64,000 bases of DNA from Eulemur rufifrons (lineage: Eukaryota; Chordata; Mammalia; Primates; Lemuridae): contig NC_090999.1 in NCBI RefSeq assembly GCF_041146395.1, positions 65,229,001 to 65,293,000 of the forward strand. The letters run 5' to 3'. Positions 48,490-60,935 of this stretch are shown here, one piece after another; positions within the stretch are counted from its first letter, which is position 1; each line of letters starts with the position of its first letter. The notes beneath the pieces were generated by a model. That model saw nothing but the letters and a program-made list of their open reading frames with translations. It made no database searches and had not been told where the DNA came from. The position numbers were made by a program, and so were the translations under genes.

Positions 48490-49600
48490 AATTCTCAATA
48501 ACGATGAGCACACCTAGTGCCCAGATCTTAGATTCTAATGCCATTCTCCAATACAAGGAACCATGGATCCTTGGAGAAATGGCTATTTCTAGGGCAGGGA
48601 ATATACAAGATGATCCTGGAGCATCTTCTCTACTTGAAGAAAGTAGAGAAGTGCTCAAGAAAACATACACCCCCCCCCCACACACACACACATCATGGGA
48701 GTATGCTAAAGAGACAGAGAAACAAAATGAAAGAGTTCCCAATGGCCAAGGCTGTAAAAATCTGAGCAAACAAATATGAACAGTAGTATTCGGTTGTAAC
48801 CCAAAGTATGTAATAAAGACCCATGAGTCCAAATTGATATAAATAGATGATTGAATAAATAAATAATGAGGGAGAATAGACAAATCTGTGCTGAATTCCA
48901 AATAATTTATGTAAATATTCCACCCTCAAAGAGGTGGAGCATAACTTTCCACCTCATAAGCATAAGCCTGGCATAGTGACTTCCTTCCAAAGATTACAGC
49001 ACGGGAAAGGAAGTGGGGTGAGCGGGGAACTTTACAGTGGAGAAACCTGACAAACACCACCTCGGCCAAGTGACCAAGGTTAACATCAACAGTGGTAAGT
49101 CGTGTTGATAGCATGTACCCTTAACGTGATGCTATGAAAACGGCACTTTACCTTTGTGGTCTTCCTTCCTAAATCCTGTAACTCCAGTCTAATCATGAGA
49201 AAAACAACAGACAAATCCGAATGGAGATACATTCTTCAAAATATCTGACTGGCATTCCCCAAATCTATCAAGGTTATCAAAAACAAGAAAAGTCTGAGAA
49301 ACTGTCACAGCCAAGAGGAGCTTAAGGAGACACGACTAAATGAAATGTAGTATCCTGGACAGGACCCTGGAACAGAAAAAGGACATAAGGTAAAAACTAA
49401 CAAGATCTGAATAAAGTATGGGCTTTAAGTTAATAATAATGAATCTATGTTGGTTCATTAACTGTGACAATTTACCATAGTAATGTAAGATATTAACAAT
49501 AGGGGAAACTAGATGCAAAATATATGGGAACCCCTCTGTTCTACCTTTGCAATTTTTCTTTAAATATAAAACTGTTCTCAAAAATAAATTTTATTTAAAA
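48490..49600 (+). mobile_element. L1M 3' untranslated region, about 1.1 kb
   Basis: A long well-kept 3' end of an old L1M: TTTACAGTGGAGAAACCTG, GACCAAGGTTAACATCAAC, GATAGCATGTACCCTTAACG, TAATCATGAGAAAAACAAC, GAAACTGTCACAGCCAAGAG, GAACAGAAAAAGGACATAAGG and CTTTGCAATTTTTCTTTAAA. The open frames at 48485-48901, on both strands, lie in this noncoding part and are not genes. A C10(CA)n tract is at 48670-48692. Confidence 0.8.
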
Positions 49601-49904
49601 ATGGATACCAAAATATTCTGAAAACATTTTAAATGACCATGCAATAACTCAGAGAGTGTAATTATTGTAATCAGTTAAGCATTCCCCTATTATCAGAAAT
49701 TTGGAGCCATTTCCAATTTTTCCATTATAAGTCACAGAACGATGAACAATTCTATAGATATTCTTGATTCACACCTTTGATTATGTCCTTGCAATAGATT
49801 CCTAGAAGTTCATTCCACTTTTTAAAAAGTCCCATTAGACTGTGTAACTTTTCTGAGGTAAATTCCATTCCTCCAGATAGGAAGGAAAATATCCAGAATT
49901 TGCT
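49601..49904. other. single-copy AT-rich sequence
   Basis: No feature was recognised; possibly a continuation of old LINE debris. Confidence 0.35.
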
Positions 49905-49975
49905 CTCAGCCTTATTCATTGACTTATGCTTTCATTCAATAAATATCTGAGTAGCTGCTATGTACCAGACAAATG
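49905..49975 (-). repeat. L2 or MIR terminal fragment
   Basis: CATTCAATAAATATCTGAGTAG then CTGCTATGTACCAGAC matches the reversed L2 tail or MIR start. Confidence 0.5.
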
Positions 49976-50624
49976 CACCTTTTGGAAAGTTGTTTAACCA
50001 CATTAAGACCTTATACTCTGATCCATAAATAAAAAAATATCAGCCATCCCCTTAATTCACAGAATTCTTACATTTCATCACTAAAGAAATTCTTACATTT
50101 CATCACTGATCCTTGCAATGAGGCAGTACACCTAGGAATAAATAGCAAACAGTAGGCAAATTAGAAAACACTAATTTTCTGTAGCATTTGAATCTGCAGG
50201 CTGCCATGTGATTCTGTAGCTGAAAAAAAGAAAAAAAAACAGATTCTTCTCACATTAGCATTTGGTGATTTAAAAAAAAAAAAGCCTTTAAAAAAATTTA
50301 AAATTCTTTTTTCTATAATAAATGATTTGTTGTAGTACTTGCAATCTCTGCTTGATTTCACTGTGCTCTGGTGCCACCTAACGCTCATCTCCTCCGGCAC
50401 ATCTATGCTTCTTCATTCCCTCCCATAAATGTCACTAATATTTGAAGCCTGGCTGTAACGCTACCAGCCAAACTTCCTTCATTGTTTTCAAAATGTCCAT
50501 CTGCCACCAAGCCCTTCAAAATTGTTGCCACTGTTTCCTTGACATCCGATTGTTTCTTCCTAAAATTTACAGATCACTTCAAGAAATTCAACAATGATGT
50601 CAGTCAAACCAAGTTCCTTATAAA
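49976..50624. other. single-copy sequence with a 25-bp tandem duplication
   Basis: The 20-base string AATTCTTACATTTCATCACT is perfect at 50063-50082 and 50088-50107. Otherwise no gene or repeat was recognised. Confidence 0.45.
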
Positions 50625-51030
50625 TGTTCTCTGCAATACACAGCCACATGCAGCTGGTTTATTGGGGTGGAGCAGGGTGCCCCAGGAGATACACTCATAA
50701 GGAAGTAAAGAAGCAGGATTCGGCAGAGGGAGATGGTGGTCCACAGTGTGGTTTCAACTGAGGCCTCCCTCAATCCTACTAGGAGCTCTGGAGCTGGGAG
50801 TGCAAAATTCCCCAAGTAGAGGAAAGAGGGCTTGGGCCTTTATATCTCCTCATCAACCAGTCATTGGCTGGCTGGAGGGACAGAGCTTTTGGGGAGGCTG
50901 TTTGCTGGGGCTGAGGGTGATGCCCCGTGGGGACACAGCTATCAGGGGACATAGCCAGGGGATGGGTAAAGCATCACATATCCACCATGGGTCCATCCTC
51001 ACTGAGTCCTTGCCTGCTCATTTACCTGCA
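50625..51030 (-). mobile_element. solo LTR, minus strand (ERVL/LTR33-like)
   Basis: On the minus strand the order is a U3-like part, a TATA-like GATATAAAGG (plus strand about 50839-50848), the stretch GGGAATTTTGCACTCCCAG, then CCAATAAACC (plus strand about 50656-50665) and a short 3' end. Spacing from TATA to AATAAA is about 180 bases, as in a real R region. TG...CA ends are plausible at these coordinates. No viral genes are attached. Confidence 0.6.
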
Positions 51031-52489
51031 TGAATAGATCTTACATTAAGGGGATCTAGCTCTTGAAAATCAACTCTACAAGCCATACACATACTTTTTG
51101 ATCACAGATGACTTCTGAGATCATGTAGTGCATTTTAGGTGTGAAATTGTCAGGGAAGGTTGGTACCTCCTATTCACAGTTCCAAGCACAGTGCCTCCTA
51201 TAGGGTAGGCACTACTTAAATGCCTTTAAAAGAGACCAAAAGCATCATTATTCTTAAGCATTACACCCATTTTTAGTAAGTGAAAGCAAAAGAGACATAA
51301 AAATAATATACAAGAACAATGAGATAAAGATGCCTAAATCAGTTCTCAGAACAAAAATCTGAGGGAGAACTGTATGGATAGCTGTGTGCTTAGAAGATTA
51401 GGAATCAAGTTAGAACATCTATATTTGAGAAACTGATTAAGTCTATTTAACTTTGAAAAATAAAATCCCTATAAATGTAGCTGTAGCAATGTAGGAAATT
51501 CTCAGAAGGATTAAAAAGTAGCTTAACTCAAAAACTCATGAACTCAAAAAAGTATGGCTACTCAGCTCCTTGATATAATCTTTTAATAAAATGAAATACC
51601 GAAACTATTCAATAAGTATAAAAAAATTAAAGGTGAACTTCATTTATGTCAAACTATATTATCTATCCCTAATTATTCTGCCTAATACTTTAAGAATCAA
51701 AAGCTTTTCTTCAATAACAGAAAAAGGATATATTAGTTATTCAGTTTGATTTCACATTTATGGGGCATTTACTGTGTGCAATGCATATATGAAGCAAAGG
51801 AAGTGACTATAAGTGACTCTTTAGACCCTCCACTTTAAGATATGACAAAGAGAAATTCTGCAAGTGTAGAAAGGCTAAACATTATGAAAATATTATCTAT
51901 AAAGTGCAGGCAGCGCTGACTTCCTGCACTAGTAAGGGTCCAGTTCACTAGAAAGCTGTCTGTTTACTGCCTTCATTTGCCCAGAGAAGTAAGATCATTA
52001 ATGTGGGTTGGTTTCCAGATGAGGCCTCCTAAGGCAGGACTAGTAGCTCCAGCCCAAGTTCTGAAGCAAGAAATCATGAGGGACAGGAGGACAGAGGAGG
52101 ACATGGCAGTTTCCCATTCCCTTGCCAGACCCAGAGCCATTCTTCAGCAAAGCTCTGGATCAAAGTAAGTCTTCAGTTAGCATCTCCCACCTCCACTCCT
52201 ATGTGCCTCCATTCAAAGCTCCACTATTTTCCAGCCTCTTATCATCTTACACTCAGTCCTGTGGCAGCCATCCAGGCCCAGGTTGCTGCTACAAATTCTA
52301 CAGATGAAGCTTATTCACTCCCTACTCGAAATTTACAGTTTTCTATCCAGGATTAGGAAGAAAGAACCTAGCTGAATTAATTCATGCTAACATGTAAATG
52401 GCTATTCCTTAAGGTTCCAAGAGACACTCATATAACTTTGGAAGATATTTATTAACCCAAATGTGGAGATGAACAGGCTATCAGCAGTG
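51031..52489. other. single-copy sequence with small L2/MIR scraps
   Basis: A short L2-like terminus (AAGCACAGTGCCTCCTATAG, about 51180-51235) and a MIR-like scrap (GGGGCATTTACTGTGTGC, about 51760-51785) are present. No gene was recognised. Confidence 0.45.
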
Positions 52490-52680
52490 ATGGAGTGGAG
52501 GAGAATAATGAACATGTATTGAGCACCGTTCATGTGCCAGAATCTTATGTGGCTTCACTGGACCCTCTGAACGCCATCAAGTAGGTAAGTTATTTCCCTA
52601 GTCTTACAGAAGAGAAATGCAAGGTTTAGAGAGGTTAAGCAACTTACTCAAGCTCTGGAAGACAGTCTACCTAGTCCTCT
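52490..52680 (+). repeat. MIR SINE
   Basis: GAACATGTATTGAGCACCG, TTCATGTGCCAGAATC, CAAGTAGGTAAGTTATTTCC, CAGAAGAGAAATGCAAGG and TTAGAGAGGTTAAGCAACTT keep the MIR order. Confidence 0.85.
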
Positions 52681-53539
52681 CTCCCCCATGGCAAAGGCAA
52701 CCAGTCTGCTCTGCACCCAAGGGGCAGGCAGCTCTTCTAGACCATTCTTCTCTTGCACTATTTCTTCTCTGCCTTTGTACTGAAACCGCAGATCCTCTAA
52801 AAGCACCATTTTTTTTCCAGAGTGTGATGGCAGGGGCAGCAAGAGAAACTGAGGCAGCCACGGGTAAATACTACTAAAGTATATTTGTATAAATGAAGCT
52901 ATTTGTAAGTGAGGCATGGATCGGGAACTGCTTGTATGCCAGGCTCTGAGAGAGGAAGAAGAGAATCTTCTTAACTTCTTCAATGTCGTTATCCCCTGAG
53001 CATTAGTATCTGCTCCTATAAAGTATGTTTTATAAGCTTTTACCAACATTCTAGGACTTGGTCAATGGTACAGGCTCTAGGTTGACTCAGGTCCTATCAT
53101 TTGTACTGCTGTATATCTCATCACTATGGCTTTACAAATACTAAAACCCATTCAAGAAGAAAGGCATAAAAAATGAACCTAGTTGATATACTTTTTAAAA
53201 ATTCTGTACTGTATGCTCATTTTATATTAAAAACATAGAAAAATAGTCTCCCTCTGTGGGGCTGGAGCAAGCCTGTGCTCTGGGCCAGCAGCGGAGTCTG
53301 GCAGCTCACAGACAGGTTTTCTGGATGGACGATTATTCATCTTCCCAGCTGCTGGTTATCGACTAAACCGCATGTGGGCCCTGGAAATTTCTGCCTGCCC
53401 ACAGCAATTTGATTTGCCTTTAAAGACCCACCTCTGTTCCACTCTCAGTTCACAGTGTAGGTTGGCTGCCCCTCACTCCTGGGCTCCAGAAAAACACATG
53501 TGACCCGGCCACAGTAGGCAGAGAGAGGACCCAATTCAC
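52681..53539. other. single-copy, GC-moderate sequence
   Basis: No gene is supported. Within it, 52821-52863 is flanked by a good acceptor (TTTTTTTTCCAG) and a fair donor (GTAAATAC). The 133-codon minus-strand frame at 52648-53049 overlaps plus-strand frames in the same C/T-rich part, which argues against any one being real. Confidence 0.4.
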
Positions 53540-53850
53540 TCCAGTGAGACTCCCTCCCCAGCACTGTCTTCCCACGACGTGGGTGTAGCTGTAAGGAGGA
53601 CGTGTGCCAAGAGCTGCTGGGGGCTGCCATGTAGAGGGAGCCTGCCTGAGAGACAAGATGCCCAAAGCCAAGTATTTCTGGGAGGAGGAAGGAAAAGAAG
53701 GTAGGCGTGTAGAGACAGAGAGACCTGATAACACTGTCTGAGTCCCTGGATCCAGCCTGCTCTGGGTCTTTTCAGGTGCCTAAGCCAGGAAGAGCTGAGC
53801 TCCTGTAGCTTGCAATGAAAGACTCCTAAATAAGATATCCCTGATGCCTG
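53540..53850 (+). repeat. old LTR-like repeat
   Basis: GCTGCTGGGGGCTGCCATGT, GAGGGAGCCTGCCTGAGAG, GTCCCTGGATCCAGCC, TCTTTTCAGGTGCCTAAGCC and CTTGCAATGAAAGACTCCTAA follow an old MaLR-like LTR ending ('ttttcagttacgtgagcc...cttgcaaccaaaagagtcctgac'). The GC-rich sequence and many overlapping open frames here come from this repeat, not from a gene. Confidence 0.45.
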
Positions 53851-56539
53851 GGCTCTGCTCCATAGTTTCATTAGAAATCTCCACTCCTACCCACTTCTCC
53901 CCAGACGTTCCCATTATCCTGTCGGGAGCAACCGTGTGCCTATTTAGCTCCCAAGCATGGCCCAGCTGGCAGGACCTGTGGGGCCGGCCCAGCAGCAGAT
54001 CGGTCTCCTGCCTTGTGGTGCACCAACCACAGCTCTCCAACAGGTGCTCACATCCCAGCCCAGCTCCCTGCACTGCCTTCTCACAGGCCGCTGTCCCGAG
54101 CAGAGAGCCAGGCTTCCAGGCGAGGAGCTCCGAGTTAGGCCTGTGGTGGGTTTGTTTATTTTAAATGAAGTAATTATTTGTGCTTCTATTTTTGAATGCC
54201 CAGAGCACACAAGCACAGATTCATATCCCTCTGAATTATCTACCTCTTGAGTTTGAGAACTGCCCTCTAACAAAGCTCTTTCTTCACAAGGATTTCAGAC
54301 TGTGGGCTTCTACGTTTTCTAGCATATTTATTTCTAAGGTGGCCATGAGATCATTGAGAGGAAATGAACAGAGAGAGCTGAGAGGACCAAGGTCTGTTCA
54401 CATTTCTGCTGGTGCAAACCAGACTAACTATCCCTACAGCTGTTACAAATGAGCTAATTAAGCCTCTGTGTTTATCTCCTGAGAAAAAGGAATTCTCGTG
54501 GTTTTATTTACTGAACAGTGGGATGTCTATACTACCTGGTAGAGACATTTATCTTTTATGTATATCCACCATCTTCCCATCTAAAAGGAAAAATTTCTGG
54601 AGGTTAGGGGCCTTGGGTCCGCCTCTAGAACAGTTTTAGATTCCCTGTATGTGTAGCTGATGGTCAGCAACCGTTGACCACTGAGGAGGATAATCGGAGA
54701 GAGCTTCTATTAGATACCATATTCTCTGGTAAAGGAATCTTGCTTCTCAATGTTTCAGACCCAAAGAAGAGTCCCAATATAAGAATGTATAAAAAGGGAA
54801 CTTCGAGGACAGAGTACCCCATATTAACAAGGAACTCCAATTGTGACCAAATTTGGTTTCCACTCGTATCCTAGTATAAATTTGCAGGGCACAGCTGCCT
54901 CTTTATTTCTGGATGCATCTACCCCTCTTCTTAGGAGGCCAATCTACATATCTTTCCTTCTAAGAATCAATCCATGCACCCTGCAAGATTCTAGTATAAA
55001 TAAATACACAAGATTGTGGTTGAAAATTCAGAAACTAAAGTTTGATTTTTGTAATGCTAATGGGGCCATCTGATTTTCATGAGCATTATCACTGAGTTCT
55101 CCTTTTATCCCAAGGGTACTAACTGAAGGTTCTAGAATCCATGGTTTGGAAGTCATTCTCCTTCAAAGAATTTTGGCTTTTTGTATACTTGTGTTTCTTT
55201 ATGACAATGCCACAACTTTTGTTAGTTTCTGAAAAGGATTTATAATGCCCAGACAGAATTTAGAATTATTGTTAAATCCCTTTATGGTTGGAATAGTACA
55301 GTGTTTACTTTGTTATGACTCCAATAAAATGCTACATAAAGAACAAACAAAAAAAAGATGACTATATCACATTTTTCCATTATAGCAGATAAAGAAGATG
55401 TAAGTTCTTGCTACGCTTTTGACTTGGGCATGGCTTGTGTCATTGAGAATTTTTACTAAATGCTATTTCCTACTCCAGATGGCAGTAATGCTTGGTTGCT
55501 TAGGGCAGCCCAGGTTGCCTGGGTATTGGTCACTGTCGTAGTTGGCTGGGGAGGTCAAAGCAGATTGGCAGGCCTGACTTGGGCAGGGCTTGATATAATT
55601 TCTGATCACTCACACTTGCTAGACATGCTAGAATCTATACCCTGATCTTTCACAGAGTGGCAGGTAGGGTGGCTTATGTTGCCACTTCAGGTTTGATTGT
55701 TTGACATACTACAGTTTCCATGAGACATTTTTACATTTCCTTTTTTTCTCCTATAGCATTGTATTAATATAAGCTTTTACACACTTTAAGTTTTCCTTCT
55801 TGTTTGGGACCATTGCTGCAAATCTGTTTTATAAACATGAATATTGACTGTACGTGAAAATATAAAATTTAGATTTTATATCTGGGAAAATATAAAACTT
55901 AAATCTCCTTCACCATGCTTTAGATTTGTTCAACAGGCAGTCTTCCCAATTACCCCATGATTATATTAACAAACAATACAGATTTTTAAATGTACACCTC
56001 CTTATAAAATCGCTTTCCAAAGTTCCTCATTTTTTACCTACCTTAACTTCAGGAAAGAAGCTGGAAGCTCATGAAAAATATGTTTTCCATAATGTAAAGC
56101 TGTAACATCTGGATCACTGGGCTTTATCTAATTTTCGTCTCTAGGTAGGCTCTGAAATGTGCTGTCTACAGAATCTCTCCCCTGAGCACTGATAATGGGA
56201 CTTTAGATTGCTTTTCTTGCCTTCATTTACCTTACAATGGTACTCAATAAAAAAGCAATAGGGAGAATTAAATGGCATGTTTTTCCAGGGGGAAATATAT
56301 TTTCAACCTCTAGGTATTTCTATTTCTTACAGACATTTTAAAAATATCATATTCTAGAAAAGAAAATGTAGCCCCAACCTACTTCCTTTTTTACAAAACA
56401 ACTCTGTGAGTGTAATGTGGTTCCACACACAGCAGCAAAGAAAAGCTATTCCCAGACCAAAGACATGAGGTTTCCTGAAGATGGTTCTCTTCTTCACGGC
56501 AGAGGATGTGGGCTCTCAAGATTGCTGTAGTACTTGCTA
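53851..56539. other. single-copy block, possible regulatory DNA
   Basis: About 2.7 kb free of recognisable repeats, unusual for this window. The first 400 bases are GC-rich. 54370-54480 carries a homeodomain-type GAGCTAATTAAGCC in an otherwise ordinary stretch. Overlapping frames in three phases near 53844-54250 argue against coding. It could hold a conserved noncoding element, but conservation cannot be judged from one sequence. Confidence 0.3.
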
Positions 56540-57060
56540 AAGCCCAAAATCCCCCCACGACCCACAAGGTCCTGCATAATCTGGCCTTCAAACAATCCCA
56601 GACCCATCCCCCTCACACACAGCTTCCCTCTTAATCACCAAATCCCAGCTGCCCAGGCAATCTTTCTCCAAGTGCCTTCTGCTGTGGTTTCTTCTGCCCA
56701 GAACTATCTGCCACATCCCTTACTGCCCCTCCTTCCCAAAACCCGCCAACTCCTACTCATCCTTTGCATTCCATCCTAAATGTCACTTCTGCAGGAAAAC
56801 GTTCCCTGATCATCCCCTTCTCTAAAGATTAGGTTGGGACTTCTTACAATTCATTTCTGTAGTTCTATGTACTCCTCTGATTCAGTTATCACAAGTGTAA
56901 TTGATAATGATTTGTGTATTCTTAAAAATATAATGGAAGTTTCTTTTATTAGATCATAAGCTCTATTTGAGCACGAATTGGTCTGTCTTCTTTATCAAGG
57001 TGTTAACAAGATACCATGTCCACCACAGTGTAGATATTTAATAAATATTTGAGGAAGGGA
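56540..57060 (+). repeat. L2 LINE 3' region
   Basis: CACAAGGTCCTGCATAATCTGG, GCTTCCCTCTTAATCACC, AATGTCACTTCTGCAGGAAAA, CGTTCCCTGATCATCCCC, GATCATAAGCTCTATTTGAGC and TTTAATAAATATTTGAGG give a good, nearly continuous L2 3' end. Confidence 0.88.
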
Positions 57061-57559
57061 GAGAGATGAACTACTGAAATCATTGGTTTTGGATCAAAAG
57101 GACATTTTCCAGGTATACATATATATCTGGGGCTAATTCATTATGTAGAACATTTTAACTGGATATTTGCCTATTTGTAGATCATAACTCCTAGACTAAA
57201 TACAGAATGTACAGCTTTATTTTTCAGAGGAGTCTAACAATGTGATCTGAAGTCATGATACACTACAGAACTCACAAAAGGAAAGTCCTGAAAAATATTC
57301 ACTTGTGAGTTATTAGAACAAAATCTGCAAATAAACAAACTTAACTGACTCCCATTCACTGGATACTTTTCTGCAACTAATAATGACACCTTCCTCTAGC
57401 TGTCTCTACAAAACAATGGTGAGACTCAGACCCACAGGCAAGGCTGGTGTCAAGGGAGAGCCACAGTCAACCATGAAACACGGGTTTGGGCACCAATCAT
57501 GTACGTAGCTTTGGTGCAGTGATGTGGCCTCTAGTGGTGGAGCAGTGGCCCTGGAAATT
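57061..57559. other. single-copy sequence
   Basis: No feature was recognised. Confidence 0.4.
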
Positions 57560-57800
57560 ATGGTCTTGGCAGAAATCAGATGTCCACTAATACCCAGCTT
57601 TGCCACTTACTAACTGTGGACAGAACCAGGATTGCAGAAGAGTTACTGAGCCTCTCGAAGAATTTCCCATATATAAAATGCAACAGTACTTTTCTGTCAC
57701 AATTGCTGTGAAGTTTAAGTGAGATAATGTACATAATCTACAAAGTTCATTTGAGATACTGTGTATAGAATGCCTAGCAGGTAGATTTATTTCATTTATT
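57560..57800 (-). repeat. MIR SINE
   Basis: Reverse MIR: CCCAGCTTTGCCACTTACTA, ACTGAGCCTCTCGAAG, AATTGCTGTGAAGTTTAAGTG, AGATAATGTACATAATC and AATGCCTAGCAGGTAG. Confidence 0.82.
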
Positions 57801-58044
57801 TCCCCTAATACCATGCTTTTCATGGGACAAGAAAGCATTAATGACAGAAACCAGATGAGGCTATAGAATACAGAAAATGCAAAATCATAAGAGTCTTATA
57901 ATTTATAAGATGTTCCTAATGATAACATCAATAACAGAAAAAAATGATGATGATCTAGTATGGTACCAGGTAAGGAATAATTTTTTCTTAAGTAGAACTG
58001 TCATTTAAAAGTTGCCAGCTACATCTTTTTCTAGCAATCAAAGA

Positions 58045-58125
58045 GAGCTTAGGTGGCTTACCACCAGTAAGTAGTAAGCAGAGGATTATGTCTGACACCA
58101 AATCTTCTAACCACTATACAAAATC
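58045..58125 (+). repeat. MIR SINE fragment
   Basis: CAGTAAGTAGTAAGCAGAGG, CTGACACCAAATCTTC and TAACCACTATAC fit the MIR 3' part. Confidence 0.55.
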
Positions 58126-58336
58126 TGTTTTTATTAAATTTATTTTTTATAAGATACTCTTCAGAAATAAGAAAGTTGGGGAAAATATAATGGCAAGGAA
58201 GGGCTGTGATGTCACCACTGAGATGGGCAGGAAGATGGGACTTGAAAACTTCATTCCAAACTTCCACTTGGGATTATATTGTCTTAAGCTGGGTTACTCA
58301 GGCACAGCCTACTTCGGACAACCTACTTTGTGGTGC

Positions 58337-58560
58337 TTAAAGGCACAGACTCTGGTGACAGAGACGGATCCAAATCATACAATGAATAACTCTGGGCAAG
58401 TCAGTTAATCTCCCATGGCTCAGTTTCCTCATTTGGAAAATGTGGAAGACAATCAACCTAAGTGTTGTAGTAAATAAATGAATATATATATATATATATA
58501 TATAGCACTTAGAACCCTGCCCAGTAGATAAATGTTATGTATATTTAGCTGTTATTGATA
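58337..58560 (-). repeat. MIR SINE with (AT)n inside
   Basis: Reverse MIR: GCTTAAAGGCACAGACTCTGG, CTCTGGGCAAGTCAGTTAATC, TGGCTCAGTTTCCTCATTTG, then an (AT)n array (58482-58504), AGCACTTAGAACCCTGCCC and AGTAGATAAATGTTATG. Confidence 0.9.
58482..58504. repeat. (AT)n microsatellite
   Basis: A pure AT run of about 11 units in the middle of a reversed MIR. Confidence 0.95.
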
Positions 58561-60610
58561 TCAGTTACAAAGGGTCATTTTACAATGGCACCGGGTAAGA
58601 AGCCCCACATGTCAGTTGCCTCAGGCTAGAGGGGAGAGGGCACAACTGAGCAGAGAGAGCCCAGCTCAAGGTGGGCTGGGAAGAGCTCAGTCAGCACATC
58701 ACACATTCTGACAATGCTTTAGCAGAGGGAATGTGTACTGTGATTTAACAAAAGTTATTATAATTCAAAGGCAGGGTAGTAAAGACCAAGCCCTACCACA
58801 ATAGATACCATTATAAAGATGTTCATGCCCACTTAATGTAAAACCAGTTCACACAACAAATTCCCAGCAACAAGTACAAATAAAATTTGTGTAGTTGCTT
58901 AAAAATCACGTTAAAGTTATACTCCTAGAAAGAAAAAAAATAAGATAGCTTTAAAAATGAAATGGGCATTTGTAAATACACTACTCAGGATATAGTACAG
59001 ATATAATTAAGAGGATGGTAAAGTAACACAATTGTGTAAAATTTTTTTCAAATAGAGCCATGGAAAGGCATTAGCATGACAGCATTAACAGAAAATAAAA
59101 CACTTTTTAAGCAGTCACCACAAATGAAGGCTCTGCTGTCCCAGATCCATTTGTTCCTAATTCAGTTATTCACCAACTCTTTTGAGGTAATTTCAAACAA
59201 TGAGATTCCTGTGATTATGAAAATATATCTTTATTTTCCTAAAAGTATTACCTTTCCTCAAATTAGAAAAAAAAATGAAGTACATCAATAAAGAAGCTCA
59301 CCAAAATGCCTCCCCATTTTTTATCTGTAAAGATCATTTTGCAAGAGTTAAACCTGGCCGTCCATGAAAATATTAATAATAGATATCAGTTATTGTGACA
59401 TCTGGGTGTGAAAGGATTAAGGGAATAAGTCAATGAGCTCTCTCTTCCATGATGGCTGTAAATCTGATGTGTGCTTACAGGAGGATAAATATTCTCCCGA
59501 AGAAAAGTCATTCCTTATATATCAGTTTGGATGCAAAGTATGATTACTCATTTCCTTTGTGGAACATACCGCATAGTAAACCACAAACGCTGCCTTCTAA
59601 TTGTTTTTTTCCTCTTTGGCTGAGCTACTTTTTGTACATCTACTCAGATTAGATAAACGAAAACCATCTGTAAAGATTATATCATCATTGAAATTTAGTA
59701 GTATCAAAGTGAAAGATCGAGAAGTGAAAGAATTTTGGAGTCCTTCTGGTTATCTTGGCTCAAGTGGAAAATATGATATGTGTGAAAGAGCAAGTATGTG
59801 CATAAACTACACCTGACAAAGGCACACTGTGCGCATGTGTGTGTGCACAAATGCACATGTAAAGCATGTGTCAAAGCAACACAAAATGCCACAAACATCA
59901 TAGGAGCCAATTACTTAAACTTCACCAGGAAAAAAAAATTATGAAAGCCGCTAATAAAAAAAATTGCCTGACTGTCATTTCTTTATTTTCCCTGCCCATT
60001 TTCAAAGCAAAGAAAAGTGAAATACCTGAAAGGCAGGTAGCAGGAGGGCAAAGAAGAAAGAACCAAGACCTAAGTAATATACCACCCAGACAGCCCTGCA
60101 ACAGAGAGTAGACTAACCATAGTTGGTCATCTGAGATACACAAAGATCCTCTCACGGCACGTTCAATATCGCTATTCCTCATTTCTGACAAATGCACAGG
60201 AGGAAAAACGTAGAAGTCAAAGAAAGTGAAAATGTCAGATAGAGAGGAATCGGTACAAGAACACTTTACAAAGCTGCATCTTCCTTGAAAAGGCAGAGAG
60301 CACAAGGCCTGGGAAGCTCTGCAAACTGCAGGTCTCTCTCCGGTCTCTACCTGGCCCCCTCAGTCTTACTCTGCTGCTTCCCACGTAGGAAGCAAGGAAA
60401 TTAATTGCAAGAGCACCAGCCTGAGTACGGAGTCAATGACTGCTACGTAGTGGGGCAAAGGCAGCAGAGAGAGGCTGAGGGGAGTGACCCAAATGGTCAA
60501 GTAATGTTTTTTTTTTAGTTGAACTGGCATGTGTGCAAGGCCAGGCAGAACTAGGCAAGGTCCCAATCACAGCTAGACCCCATCATTGCCCCTCATCTCT
60601 AGCTTCCTTC
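58561..60610. other. single-copy sequence, no gene seen
   Basis: No named repeat. A short purine-pyrimidine alternating run lies at 59829-59849 (GTGCGCATGTGTGTGTGCAC core). The 127-codon minus-strand frame at 59922-60305 has no recognisable domain; its Phe/Cys-rich content and lack of exon signals argue against a gene. Confidence 0.4.
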
Positions 60611-60935
60611 CAAAAGTAAAGGGAAGCAAAGAAGGAGGGAGGAGAAGGTGCAGCCCATGTCTGCTCTCAGCCAGAGACAGCCTGGCCCCTGTTGACTCAG
60701 GGGATCAGTCTCTCGGGGCACAGGAGGCTTGCAAACAGCTCTGCAGTGACACAGAACTTGTCTCCAAAATCTATTCCAATCCCAAGAGATATTTTGGAAA
60801 ACACTCAGACTTCTAATTTGGTATGGTGGAAATACTATTCAAAGTATTCAAAGGCAACTATAAAAATGCTGAATTCTTCTTGTATCACAAGCAATTTTAG
60901 ATTGCAATAGAAGAACAAGAGTCAAATATGGCTTA
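60611..60935 (+). repeat. inverted duplication, left arm
   Basis: This arm matches the reverse complement of 61194-61518. The inner 300 bases are about 92% alike; the outer 20-25 bases are a looser purine-rich match. It reads through CAGCCCATGTCTGCTCTCA, CTCTGCAGTGACACAGAACT, TGGAAAACACTCAGACTTCT, GGTGGAAATACTATTC and AATTTTAGATTGCAA without interruption. It matches no transposon family I know. Both arms keep the same open frame for about 70 codons (shared SAVTQNLSP, DILENTQTSNLVWWKYY, SKYSKATIK). Confidence 0.92.

Noticed and set aside
48485..48901. 138-codon minus-strand frame and two plus-strand frames
   Set aside because: All sit in the 3' untranslated region of an old L1M and are read through a C/CA tract.
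52648..53049. 133-codon minus-strand open frame
   Set aside because: No domain, overlapping frames on the other strand, starts in a MIR edge; consistent with chance in C/T-rich sequence.
53450..54273. Several overlapping 90-110-codon frames on both strands
   Set aside because: Simultaneous openness in many frames is a GC effect. Part of the block is an old LTR-like repeat.
60586..60910. Frames in the inverted arms as a real small protein family
   Set aside because: No start context, no domain, and the frame is kept only between two local arms; kept as a question in the findings, not as a gene.
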